From Luteimonas sp. JM171 (GTDB taxonomy: Bacteria; Pseudomonadota; Gammaproteobacteria; Xanthomonadales; Xanthomonadaceae), in contig NZ_CP017074.1 in NCBI RefSeq assembly GCF_001717465.1, forward strand, positions 1,020,873 to 1,084,872: a stretch of 64,000 bases of DNA. Direction: 5' to 3'. Below, piece after piece: positions 1 to 8,356 of the stretch. Position 1 is the stretch's first letter. The number at the start of each line of letters is the position of its first letter. Below the pieces are notes generated by a model that had not been told where the DNA came from, searched no databases, and was given only the letters and a program-made list of their open reading frames with translations. Position numbers and translations under genes: made by a program.

Positions 1-813
<813 letters not shown>

Positions 814-885
814 GGGGGTCCTTGTCGCGGTTCGCACGGCGAATCCCATTAGTATAGGCGGCTGTGCACGGGCACTCGTGCGACG

Positions 886-1665
886 TTGCGTTGCGTTTCC
901 TTGGTACCCAGACAGTTCCCCCTCAAACTCGTTTCCCGGCGGATGATCGCGCCCACCGTTGCCCACCTGGAGCTGGTGCGCGACGACGGCCACGCGCTGG
1001 ACTTCAACCCCGGCCAGTTCATCCAGGTCCATTTCGAACTCGCTGACGGCACGCCGGCAAGGCGCAGCTATTCGATCGCCTCGGTGCGCGACCGCCCCGC
1101 GCGGCCGGACGACCTGGTGGAGATCGCGGTGAGTTACGTGCCCGGCGGCGCGGCCACCGCGCTGTTCGAGAGCCTGGAAGTGGGCGAGAGCATCAACGCC
1201 GCCGGGCCGTTCGGGCGCTTCTGCCTGATGCCCAACGATGCCAACCGGCGCTACCTGCTGATTGCCACCGGCACCGGGGTCACGCCATACCGCGCCATGC
1301 TGCCGCTGCTGGAGCAGCAGATGCAGGCGCGCGGCATCGAGGTCGTGGTGCTGTTCGGGGCGCGCAGCCCGGCCGAGCTGCTGTACGGCGACGAGTTCCG
1401 CGCCTTTGCCGAAGCCCACCCGAACTTCCGCTTCATCCCCTGCTTCTCGCGTGAGCTGCCGGAGCCCGGCTCGGCGCACGACCATCCCGATGTCCGCCAC
1501 GGCTACGTGCAGCAGTTCCTGGACGAACTCGCGCCCAGCGGCGACGCCGACCTGGCCTACCTGTGCGGCAACCCGGACATGGTCGACGCCTGCTTCGAGG
1601 CGCTGAAGGATTACGGCCTGGCCGTGCCGCAGATCCGGCGCGAGAAGTACGTCAGCAACAAGTAG
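886..1665 (+). CDS. fpr: Ferredoxin--NADP(+) reductase
   Basis: Flavoprotein that moves electrons between NADPH and ferredoxin or flavodoxin in the cytoplasm. The FAD-binding beta-barrel contains the RSYSIAS motif (the RxYS FAD signature) and GGAATALFE. The NAD(P)-binding half begins at LLIATGTGVTPYRAM and continues to YLCGNPDMVDACF; the protein ends EKYVSNK. Length is 259 residues from the TTG at 886, near the usual size of bacterial FNR. No convincing ribosome binding site precedes 886. TTG at 901 or ATG at 943 are alternatives, and homology to FPLKLVSRRM favours a start upstream of 943. The gene stands alone, divergent from the yadG-like gene. Confidence 0.88.
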   Translation: MRCVSLVPRQFPLKLVSRRMIAPTVAHLELVRDDGHALDFNPGQFIQVHFELADGTPARRSYSIASVRDRPARPDDLVEIAVSYVPGGAATALFESLEVGESINAAGPFGRFCLMPNDANRRYLLIATGTGVTPYRAMLPLLEQQMQARGIEVVVLFGARSPAELLYGDEFRAFAEAHPNFRFIPCFSRELPEPGSAHDHPDVRHGYVQQFLDELAPSGDADLAYLCGNPDMVDACFEALKDYGLAVPQIRREKYVSNK

Positions 1666-1696
1666 GCGCGACCGGTCCGCTTGGGACGCGGGCCAA

Positions 1697-1714
1697 TGTC
1701 AAGGTCGCTTGACA
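1697..1714. promoter_or_regulatory. Palindromic operator 1, TGTCAAG-N4-CTTGACA
   Basis: TGTCAAG (1697-1703), spacer GTCG, CTTGACA (1708-1714): a perfect 7+7 inverted repeat. A second copy with the same arms lies at 1741-1758. The right arm supplies a perfect -35 hexamer TTGACA (1709-1714), followed 17 bases later by CATCAT (1732-1737, four of six matches to TATAAT). Bound protein would therefore occlude RNA polymerase. The likely ligand is the XRE regulator encoded at 2157-2363; that assignment is inferred. Confidence 0.7.
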
Positions 1715-1740
1715 GCGCTGGCAGATAGGCGCATCATCGA

Positions 1741-1758
1741 TGTCAAGCTCACTTGACA
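1741..1758. promoter_or_regulatory. Palindromic operator 2, TGTCAAG-N4-CTTGACA
   Basis: TGTCAAG (1741-1747), spacer CTCA, CTTGACA (1752-1758). Arms are identical to those of the copy at 1697-1714 and the centres are 44 bases apart (about four helical turns). It lies at the expected transcription start and directly before the first gene of the operon, fitting cooperative autorepression. Confidence 0.7.
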
Positions 1759-1767
1759 CATGCCGCC

Positions 1768-2160
1768 ATGCGCCCCGTCGCCCGCCGCTACATGCAGGAG
1801 TTCCTGCCCGCCATGGCCGCCTACGTGGTGGTCCTGTTTTTCTCGACCTGGGCGCTGCGCCACGTGGAGGCAACCGCGCTTCGGGTCCTGCTTGCGCTGG
1901 CCCCGGCCGTGCCTGTCGCCGCGGCCGCGCGCGCGGTGCTGCGCTTCGTGCGCGGCAGCGACGAGCTTGCCCGCAAGATCCTGCTCGAGGCGTTCGCCCT
2001 GGCGGCCCTCGTGCTTACGCTCGGCACCTTCAGCCTGGGGTTGCTGGTGATGGCCGACGTGCTCACGATGCGTGCGGACATGGCGCTGCTCTGGGTCCTG
2101 CCGGTCTATTGCATGCTGTACGGCGCATTCGCCGCCATTGCCCAGCGCCGCTACGCGTGA
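1768..2160 (+). CDS. Small integral membrane protein, first gene of the XRE/ABC operon
   Basis: I do not recognise a named family. About 130 residues from ATG 1768. An upstream in-frame TTG at 1753 lies inside the operator palindrome and is rejected. Four hydrophobic segments are visible: around MAAYVVVLFFSTWAL, VLLALAPAVPVAAAARAVL, LLEAFALAALVLTLGTFSLGLLVMA and LLWVLPVYCMLYGAFAAIA. The stop codon overlaps the GTG start of the XRE regulator (GTGA at 2157-2160). A small multi-span membrane protein translationally coupled to a compact XRE regulator is a recurrent bacterial pair. A role in controlling or accompanying the regulator is inferred from this pairing only. Confidence 0.75.
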   Translation: MRPVARRYMQEFLPAMAAYVVVLFFSTWALRHVEATALRVLLALAPAVPVAAAARAVLRFVRGSDELARKILLEAFALAALVLTLGTFSLGLLVMADVLTMRADMALLWVLPVYCMLYGAFAAIAQRRYA

Positions 2161-2363
2161 AGAACCGCATGCGCGAGCTGCGCGAGGCGCGCGGCTGGTC
2201 ACAGGCCCGGCTGGGGGAGCAGCTGGAAGTGTCGCGCCAGACCATCAACGCGATCGAGACCGGCAAGTACGACCCGAGCCTGCCGCTCGCCTTCCGGATC
2301 GCGCGTGAGTTCGGGGAACCCATCGAATCCATTTTCCTGTTTGAAGAGGGGGACACACCATGA
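2157..2363 (+). CDS. Compact XRE-family transcriptional regulator
   Basis: Sixty-eight residues that are almost entirely one helix-turn-helix domain: MRELREARGWSQARLGEQLE, then VSRQTINAIETGKYDPSLPLA. It belongs to the short YozG-like XRE group. Start is GTG 2157, coupled to the preceding membrane protein; ATG 2169 is the alternative. Its stop overlaps the ATG of the hydrolase gene (ATGA at 2360-2363), so all genes of this operon are tightly coupled. Two identical-arm palindromes upstream of the operon (1697-1714 and 1741-1758) are the obvious binding sites, suggesting autoregulation of the whole hydrolase/exporter unit. Confidence 0.88.
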   Translation: MKNRMRELREARGWSQARLGEQLEVSRQTINAIETGKYDPSLPLAFRIAREFGEPIESIFLFEEGDTP

Positions 2364-3877
2364 GACCGAGGCTGTACCTTGCCTGCCTGCTTGCGGTCGG
2401 CGCGCTGCTTGCAGCGTGTGATGACACGCAGCAGCAAGCGTCCGGGCCGCGCGCCGATGCCGACGGCATCCTCCACTACGGCGGGCTCAGGTTCGAACCC
2501 TGCTCGCTGGCCGGCAGCGGCAACACCACGGTTCGGGCGCAATGCTCCTCGCTGGCGGTGCCCGAGAACCCGGACGATCCGGAAGGACGCCAGATCGAGC
2601 TGGCGATCGCCCTGGTCGCCGCCGACGGCATGGCCCAGCCGGACCCGGTCTACATGATCGCCGGCGGCCCGGGCCAGTCGGCGCTGGAGACCTATCCGAT
2701 GCTGCACGCCGCGTTCGCCGACGTGCGCCGCAGCCGCCACGTGATCCTGGTTGACGCACGCGGCACGGGCGGCTCGAACCCGCTGCATTGCCCGCTGGAT
2801 GAAGACGACCCGGTGCTCGCCCTGACCGGCGAGGAAGCGGAGGCGGCCACCCTGGAATTCACCCGCCGCTGCCGCGCGCAGCTCGAGCAGGTGGCCGACC
2901 TGCGCTTCTACACCACCGGCGAGCACGTGCGCGACCTGGACGCGGTGCGCCAGGCGCTGGGCGTGGACCGGATCAACCTGGTGGGCGTGTCCTATGGCAC
3001 CCGCGTAGCCCAGCAGTACGCGGCCACCTATCCGGACCATACCCGCGCGCTGGTGCTGGACTCGGTGGCGCCCAACTCGCTGGTGCTGGGCCAGGAACAC
3101 GCCCGCAACCTGGAAGATGCGCTGGAGACGCACTTCGCGCGCTGCCGCGAGGATCGGGCCTGCGTGGCCAACCTGGGCGATCCGCGCGAGCAGCTGGGCC
3201 TGGTCCGCGAACGCCTGGAGGCGGGCGGCATCGGCCCGGTGCGCTACCGCGACCCCGTGGATGGGCAGTGGCGCGAGGATGTGCCGCGCTTCGGCCACCT
3301 GGCCGGCCTGCTGCGCATGTATCCGTACCAGCCGACGATGGCGTCCATGCTGCCGCTGCTGCTGCACGAGGCCGCGCAGGGACGCTATGAAAGCCTGCTT
3401 GCCCAGGCCCGCATGACATACCGGAACCTCGGCGACTCGATCGCGATGGGCATGAGCCTCTCGGTGACCTGCAGCGAAGACGCGCCGGACTTCGATACCC
3501 GCGCAGGCGACGACGGCACCGTGCTGGGCGACACCTTCCTGGCCATGATGGACGAACAGTGCGGACTGTGGCCGCGCGGCAGCCGGGCCGAAGGGTTCCG
3601 CGCGCCGCTGGAAGGGGACGTGCCGGTGCTCGCGATCAGCGGCGAGTTCGATCCGGTCACGCCACCGCGCTATGGCGACGAGGTGGTCGGGCACCTGCCC
3701 AACGGCCGCCACCTGGTGCTGCCCGGGCAGGGGCACAGCGTCCTGTCCCTCGGGTGCATGCCCAAGCTGTTCGCACAGTTCATCGAATCCACCGACGCGG
3801 CTGCGCTTGACGCCTCCTGCCTGGAGCGGCTGCGCCCGACGCCGCCGTTCGCCGGCTATTACGGATGGGAGCCCTGA
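2360..3877 (+). CDS. Lipoprotein alpha/beta hydrolase with TAP-like C-terminus
   Basis: Exported hydrolase of the tripeptidyl-aminopeptidase/proline-iminopeptidase group, 505 residues. The N-terminus has a lipoprotein signal ending LLAAC, so it is probably membrane-anchored. The oxyanion region is MIAGGPGQSA. The nucleophile elbow is GVSYG (Ser about residue 211). The acid is in GEFDPVTPP (Asp about 431) and the histidine in GQGHS (His about 459). All three catalytic residues are present. It lies between the XRE regulator and the ABC exporter genes with overlapping or near-overlapping ends. Cleavage of a peptide or ester whose product is handled by the exporter is a reasonable inference; the substrate cannot be read from sequence. 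Confidence 0.88.
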   Translation: MRPRLYLACLLAVGALLAACDDTQQQASGPRADADGILHYGGLRFEPCSLAGSGNTTVRAQCSSLAVPENPDDPEGRQIELAIALVAADGMAQPDPVYMIAGGPGQSALETYPMLHAAFADVRRSRHVILVDARGTGGSNPLHCPLDEDDPVLALTGEEAEAATLEFTRRCRAQLEQVADLRFYTTGEHVRDLDAVRQALGVDRINLVGVSYGTRVAQQYAATYPDHTRALVLDSVAPNSLVLGQEHARNLEDALETHFARCREDRACVANLGDPREQLGLVRERLEAGGIGPVRYRDPVDGQWREDVPRFGHLAGLLRMYPYQPTMASMLPLLLHEAAQGRYESLLAQARMTYRNLGDSIAMGMSLSVTCSEDAPDFDTRAGDDGTVLGDTFLAMMDEQCGLWPRGSRAEGFRAPLEGDVPVLAISGEFDPVTPPRYGDEVVGHLPNGRHLVLPGQGHSVLSLGCMPKLFAQFIESTDAAALDASCLERLRPTPPFAGYYGWEP

Positions 3878-3878
3878 G

Positions 3879-4622
3879 ATGATCCTGCTTGAGAACCTGC
3901 ACAAGTCGTTCAAGGCCAAGGGCGGCCCGGTCCACGCCGTCAGGGGCGTGGGCTTCCAGGCGCGCGACGGCGAGATCACCGGGCTGCTCGGGCCCAACGG
4001 CGCCGGCAAGACCACCACCCTGCGCATGCTCTATACCCTGATGAAGCCCGACCAGGGCCGCATCCAGGTCGACGGCGTCGACGTGGCGGAGGATCCCACC
4101 ACGGTGCGGCGCAGCCTCGGCGTGCTGCCCGACGCCCGCGGCATCTACAAACGCCTCACCGCGCGCGAGAACGTGGCCTACTTCGGCCGCCTGCACGGGC
4201 TCGACGACGCCACCATCGCCGCGCGCATCAAGCGCATGGCCGACGCGCTGAACATGCGCGACTTCCTCGACCGGCGCACCGAGGGGTTCTCGCAGGGCCA
4301 GCGGACCAAGACGGCCATCGCCCGCGCACTGGTGCACGACCCGCGCAACGTGATCCTGGACGAGCCGACCAACGGCCTGGACGTGATGACCACCCGCGGG
4401 TTGCGCGGGTTCCTGCGCGAGCTGCGCGCCGAGGGCCGCTGCGTGATCTTCTCCAGCCACATCATGCAGGAGGTCGCCGCGCTGTGTGACCGCATCGTGG
4501 TGATTGCACATGGGGAAGTGCGTGCCATCGGCACGCCTGATGAACTGCGCGAACAGACCGGGCTGGCCGACCTGGAGGACGTGTTCGTACGCCTGGCCGA
4601 CCTGGAGGGAGCGGAAGCATGA
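3879..4622 (+). CDS. NatA-like ABC exporter ATP-binding protein
   Basis: ATPase of a NatA/CcmA-like ABC-2 exporter, 247 residues. ATG 3879 lies just past the hydrolase stop; the reading frame is open further upstream inside the hydrolase gene, but that part is not homologous. Walker A is GPNGAGKTT (38-46). The signature is the variant FSQGQ (137-141), as common in NatA proteins. Walker B is VILDEPTNGLD and the switch histidine is in FSSHIMQEV. The stop overlaps the start of the permease gene (ATGA at 4619-4622). With that permease it forms a two-gene exporter of unknown substrate. Confidence 0.9.
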   Translation: MILLENLHKSFKAKGGPVHAVRGVGFQARDGEITGLLGPNGAGKTTTLRMLYTLMKPDQGRIQVDGVDVAEDPTTVRRSLGVLPDARGIYKRLTARENVAYFGRLHGLDDATIAARIKRMADALNMRDFLDRRTEGFSQGQRTKTAIARALVHDPRNVILDEPTNGLDVMTTRGLRGFLRELRAEGRCVIFSSHIMQEVAALCDRIVVIAHGEVRAIGTPDELREQTGLADLEDVFVRLADLEGAEA

Positions 4623-5788
4623 AGACTGTCTGGACCGTGGCTCGCAAGGAGCTGATCGACCTGTTCCGTGATCGGCGCACGATGCTGATCAGCCTGCTGA
4701 CGGGCCCGCTGCTGGTGCCGGTGCTCTTCCTTGGCATCGGCTCGATGGCCGAGAGCCGGATGCGCACGCAGATGGAGTCGACCCTGGAGCTGCCGGTGAT
4801 CGGCGCCGAGCACGCGCCCAACCTGGTGGCGTTCCTGGGCGAGCGCAACATCGAGGTGCTGCCGGGGCCGGACGACCCCGACCGCGCGGTGCGGGCGCAG
4901 GACGCGGACGTGATCCTGCGCATCAGCCCCGACTTTGGCGAACAGTGGCGCCAGAGCCGTCCGGCCCGGGTGGAGCTCATCCACGACAGCTCGCGCCAGG
5001 ATTCGCAGATCCCGGTATCCCGCCTGATGACGGTGCTGGCCGAGTACAGCGGCACCGTGGGCGTGCTGCGCGGCATCAGTCGCGGCGTGAGCCCCGAGGC
5101 GGCGTTCGCGGTGCAGGTCGCGCGGCGCGACGTCGCCACGCCGGAGTCCCGCCGCGCCATGGCGCTGGTGTTCCTGCCCTACATGCTGGTGTTCTTCAGC
5201 TTCATGGGCGGCGCCCACCTGGCGATGGATGCCACCGCCGGCGAGCGCGAGCGGCAGTCGCTGGAACCGCTGCTGGCCACGCCGGCCCGCCGGGCCGCGA
5301 TCATGAGCGGGAAGATCCTGGCGGCGTGCCTGTTCGGTGCCCTGAGCCTGATGCTGATGCTGCTTGCGTTCAAGCTCAGCTTCGAATTCGCCCCGGGAGC
5401 GCTTCGGGTGATCAACGTCTCCACCCCGGTGATGGCGATGCTGCTGCTGGTGCTGCTGCCGATGGTGGTGATTGGCACCACGCTGCTGACCCTGATCTCG
5501 GCCACGGTCAAATCAATGAAGGAGGCGCAGGGCTACATGACCATCCTGATGCTGCTGCCGCTGATCCCCACCCTGGTGCTGACGTTCAACCCGGTCAAGG
5601 ATGCGCTGTGGCAATTCACCGTGCCGTTCCTCGCCCAGAGCCAGCTGATCATGAAGCTGGTGCGCGGGGAGGTCGTGAGCCCCGTGGAGTGGGCGGTGTA
5701 CATGGGGGCGGGCCTGGGCGCAGGGATGGTGCTGTGGATCCTCGCCTCGCGGATGTACATGCGCGAGCAGCTCGCCGTCTCGGCCTGA
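4619..5788 (+). CDS. NatB-like ABC-2 permease
   Basis: Membrane subunit of the exporter, 389 residues, resembling the NatB (sodium-efflux permease) group. One N-terminal membrane segment (about residues 22-42) is followed by a soluble domain of roughly 140 residues that starts near SRMRTQMESTLELPVIGAE and has a YbhR/NatB-like layout. Several C-terminal spans follow, beginning at ALVFLPYMLVFFSFMGGAHLA and including GERERQSLEPLLATP, a hallmark of this permease group. It is the last gene of the operon; a perfect 13-base-pair stem follows at 5806-5834. The name NatB is by family resemblance; sodium as substrate is not established. Confidence 0.88.
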   Translation: MKTVWTVARKELIDLFRDRRTMLISLLTGPLLVPVLFLGIGSMAESRMRTQMESTLELPVIGAEHAPNLVAFLGERNIEVLPGPDDPDRAVRAQDADVILRISPDFGEQWRQSRPARVELIHDSSRQDSQIPVSRLMTVLAEYSGTVGVLRGISRGVSPEAAFAVQVARRDVATPESRRAMALVFLPYMLVFFSFMGGAHLAMDATAGERERQSLEPLLATPARRAAIMSGKILAACLFGALSLMLMLLAFKLSFEFAPGALRVINVSTPVMAMLLLVLLPMVVIGTTLLTLISATVKSMKEAQGYMTILMLLPLIPTLVLTFNPVKDALWQFTVPFLAQSQLIMKLVRGEVVSPVEWAVYMGAGLGAGMVLWILASRMYMREQLAVSA

Positions 5789-5805
5789 TCGGGGACGGCA
5801 CAAAT

Positions 5806-5834
5806 GGAAACGCCCGGCATCGCCGGGCGTTTCC
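5806..5834. terminator. Bidirectional hairpin terminator
   Basis: GGAAACGCCCGGC (5806-5818), loop ATC, GCCGGGCGTTTCC (5822-5834): a perfect 13-base-pair stem between the convergent NatB-like gene and the TonB-domain lipoprotein gene. There is no long U tract, but position and perfection support termination on both strands. Confidence 0.75.
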
Positions 5835-5854
5835 CTCGCTGCGGGAGCGGCGCG

Positions 5855-6901
5855 TCAGCCGCCCGGGTTGAACCCGATCACGCGGCGGGTGGTGACCGGA
5901 TCGCCGACCGGTTCAAAGCGCCAGCGGCGCACGGCCGCGACCGCTTCGCGATCGAACACCCGCGGCGGATCGGCGCGCACCACGCGCGCGTTGGCGACCG
6001 ACCCGTCCGGATTGACGGTGAACTCCACCAGCACCTCGCCACCCTGGCCCGCGCGCAGCGCCTCGGGCGGGTAGCGCGGCGCCGGGGTGCTGATTGCGTG
6101 CAGGTCAGGCGTGGCGGGTTCGGTCGCGGCCGCGGCCTGCCGCTCCCGCGCCGCCCGCTCCTCGGCCTCGCGCCGCTCGGCGGCAAGGCGCTCGGCTTCC
6201 TCGCGCTCCGCCGCGCGCTGCTCGGCCGCCAGGCGTTCGGCTTCTTCCTGTTCCGCCTGCTCCTCGGCCAGGCGCGCGGCCTCGGCCTGGGCCTCCTGCT
6301 GCTGGCGCTGCCGCTCGGCCTCCAGCGCGCGCTGGCGCTCGGCTTCCTGCTCGGCGGTGAGCTGCTGCTGCTCAATGCGCCGCGCGGTGGCCTGCTCGGC
6401 CTCCTCGATGGTCGTGGCCAGCCTTGGCAGCGCCGGATGCTCCTGGCTCGCGCGCTCGATCAGGCGCTGCAGGCGCCTGGCTTCCTCGTAGTCTTCGCGG
6501 TCGCGGCTCTGCTCGGTGGCGATCACCGTCATCGGCAGCAGGTCGGTCAGGGCACTGGAGGCCGCCGCGTCGCCCGGCGCGCGCTCGCGCAGGGCCAGGT
6601 AGTACTCGAACGCGTTGTCACCCGGCGGTGCGTACAGCCGGCTTTCGGCATAGGCCTGGCGGGCCGCTGCGCGCAGCTCGTCCACGCTCAGGGCCGACAT
6701 CGCGTCGTCGTCCTGCTGCGGTGGTTCCTGCTGCGCGGCGGGCGCGGCACCGTCGGCCTCCTGGGCGGCATCCCCCGGCGCCGCGGAAGGCTCCGGTGCG
6801 GGCTGTTCGCCGCCGCAGGCCCCCAGCATGATGGCCAGCGCGAGCGTGCCCGCGTACCTCGGCCAGCGCGGGCCCACGGCCCCGTTTTCATTCCCCGACA
6901 T
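5855..6901 (-). CDS. Lipoprotein with Arg/Glu/Ala-rich coiled coil and C-terminal TonB domain
   Basis: A 348-residue protein from ATG 6901, preceded by AGGGGGAA; the reading frame extends further upstream but only this start has a ribosome binding site. A lipobox IMLGAC puts the acylated Cys at about residue 29, followed by Gly-Gly. Then come a Pro/Glu/Ala linker, a helical domain, and a long Glu/Arg/Ala/Gln-rich charged segment predicted to be coiled coil. A TonB C-terminal domain begins near PAPRYPPEALRAGQGGEVLV and includes VNPDGSVANARVV and AAVRRWRFEP. True TonB has an inner-membrane helix, whereas this has a lipoprotein signal, so anchoring differs. Its role is unknown; a periplasm-spanning partner of a TonB-like system is an inference. 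Confidence 0.82.
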   Translation of the reverse strand: MSGNENGAVGPRWPRYAGTLALAIMLGACGGEQPAPEPSAAPGDAAQEADGAAPAAQQEPPQQDDDAMSALSVDELRAAARQAYAESRLYAPPGDNAFEYYLALRERAPGDAAASSALTDLLPMTVIATEQSRDREDYEEARRLQRLIERASQEHPALPRLATTIEEAEQATARRIEQQQLTAEQEAERQRALEAERQRQQQEAQAEAARLAEEQAEQEEAERLAAEQRAAEREEAERLAAERREAEERAARERQAAAATEPATPDLHAISTPAPRYPPEALRAGQGGEVLVEFTVNPDGSVANARVVRADPPRVFDREAVAAVRRWRFEPVGDPVTTRRVIGFNPGG

Positions 6902-7003
6902 CAGTTCCCCCTGGTGCGTTCTGCGTTGGATACGCGTGCGTAGGACGCGACAGCACGGCCGATTTGTCAACACCCGCGCCCCGTCCACGGCCTGCTTCCT
7001 AGG

Positions 7004-8356
7004 TTACTTGCCGATGCAGAACGTGGCGAATATGTGGCCGAGCAGCGCGTCCGGCGACACCTTGCCGGTGATCTCCCCCAGCCGGTCATGGGCGTCACGC
7101 AGCGATTCGGCCGCCAGCTCCAGCACCCCGGCCTCCAGCTGGCCGCGCGCCTGCCCAACGGCTGCTTCCGCCTGGCGAAGGGCCTCGACGTGCCGCGCGC
7201 GGGCGGTGAACTCGCCGGCGGCCGCATCGCCCGCCCCGGCGAGGGCGCGCAGGCGCGCATGAAGCGCGTCGAGCCCGGCCCCGGTGCGGGCGGAAATCCA
7301 CAGCACCTGTTCATCGATGCCTTCCGGCGCGTCGACGAGATCGGCCTTGTTGTAGAGCCACAGGACCTGGGGAACGCCGGCAACGGCCTCGGTGACCGCG
7401 GCGCGGCCGCTGGCGGGATCCCGGCCGTCCACCACCACCAGGGCAAGGTCGGCGCGCGCCAGCTCGGCGCGGGCCCGACGCATGCCTTCGCGCTCGATGG
7501 CATCGCCGCCCGCGCGCAGTCCCGCCGTGTCCACCAGGTCCAGCTCCACGCCATCGACCCGCACGGTTTCGCGCAGCAGGTCGCGGGTGGTGCCGGCAAT
7601 GTCGGTGACGATCGCCCGCTCGCTGCCCGCCAGGGCGTTCAGCAGCGAACTCTTGCCGGCGTTGGGTGGGCCCACAATCACCGCGTGCAGGCCGTCACGC
7701 AGCCGGCGCCCGCGCTCCGCGTCGGCGAGCAGGCCAGCCAGGCCGGCGCCCAGCGAGGCCAGTCCTTCCAGGACCTCATTCCCGCCCAGGGTCTCGATCG
7801 GCTCGTCGGAAAAATCGATCATGGCCTCCACGTGGACCCGCAGCGAAAGCACCTGCGCTGCGAGCGCTTCCACCCGCGTGGAAAAGGCCCCGTCCAGGGC
7901 GCGCCGCGCGGCCCGCGCCGCGCGCAGGTCACCGGCGGCGATCAGGTCGGCGACCGCCTCTGCCTGGGCCAGGTCCAGGCGCCCGTTGAGGAAGGCACGC
8001 TCGCTGAATTCGCCCGGCCGGGCGTGGCGGGCGCCGAGCCCGATGCACAGCTCCACCAGCCGCTGCAGCACCGCCGGGCTGCCGTGGGCCTGCAGCTCGG
8101 CCACATCTTCGCCGGTGTAGCTGCCGGGTGCCGGGAATGCGATCACGATCCCGTCGTCGAGCACCGCGCCATCGGGCTCGTGGAACCGCAGGTAGTGGGC
8201 ACGGCGGGGCTGCAGCCGGCCCCGGGATATCTCCGCGGCGATGCGCAGGGCGTCCGGGCCCGACAGGCGCACCACCCCGATCCCGGCAGCGCCACCCGCG
8301 GTGGCGATGGCGACGATGGTGTGGGCGCCGGGCCGCGCCGCGACCCGGGCCGCCAT
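7004..8356 (-). CDS. mnmE: tRNA uridine-5-carboxymethylaminomethyl(34) synthesis GTPase MnmE
   Basis: With MnmG, MnmE modifies the wobble uridine of certain tRNAs. 450 residues from ATG 8356, whose bases overlap the yidC stop (ATGA). The N-terminal folate-binding domain starts [21 protein letters not shown]. The inserted G domain has G1 [10 protein letters not shown]2 in the GTTRD loop, G3 DTAGLR and G4 NKAD. The C-terminus ends in the catalytic CIGK motif (Cys-x-Gly-Lys). Position downstream of rpmH-rnpA-yidC is the classic origin-proximal arrangement. Confidence 0.97.
   Translation of the reverse strand: MAARVAARPGAHTIVAIATAGGAAGIGVVRLSGPDALRIAAEISRGRLQPRRAHYLRFHEPDGAVLDDGIVIAFPAPGSYTGEDVAELQAHGSPAVLQRLVELCIGLGARHARPGEFSERAFLNGRLDLAQAEAVADLIAAGDLRAARAARRALDGAFSTRVEALAAQVLSLRVHVEAMIDFSDEPIETLGGNEVLEGLASLGAGLAGLLADAERGRRLRDGLHAVIVGPPNAGKSSLLNALAGSERAIVTDIAGTTRDLLRETVRVDGVELDLVDTAGLRAGGDAIEREGMRRARAELARADLALVVVDGRDPASGRAAVTEAVAGVPQVLWLYNKADLVDAPEGIDEQVLWISARTGAGLDALHARLRALAGAGDAAAGEFTARARHVEALRQAEAAVGQARGQLEAGVLELAAESLRDAHDRLGEITGKVSPDALLGHIFATFCIGK

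Noticed and set aside
2063..4027. A 654-codon open frame on the minus strand opposite the hydrolase and ABC genes
   Set aside because: Composition is the mirror of GC-rich coding DNA (Ala/Arg/Gly/His-rich, no domain); the plus-strand genes have full catalytic motifs.
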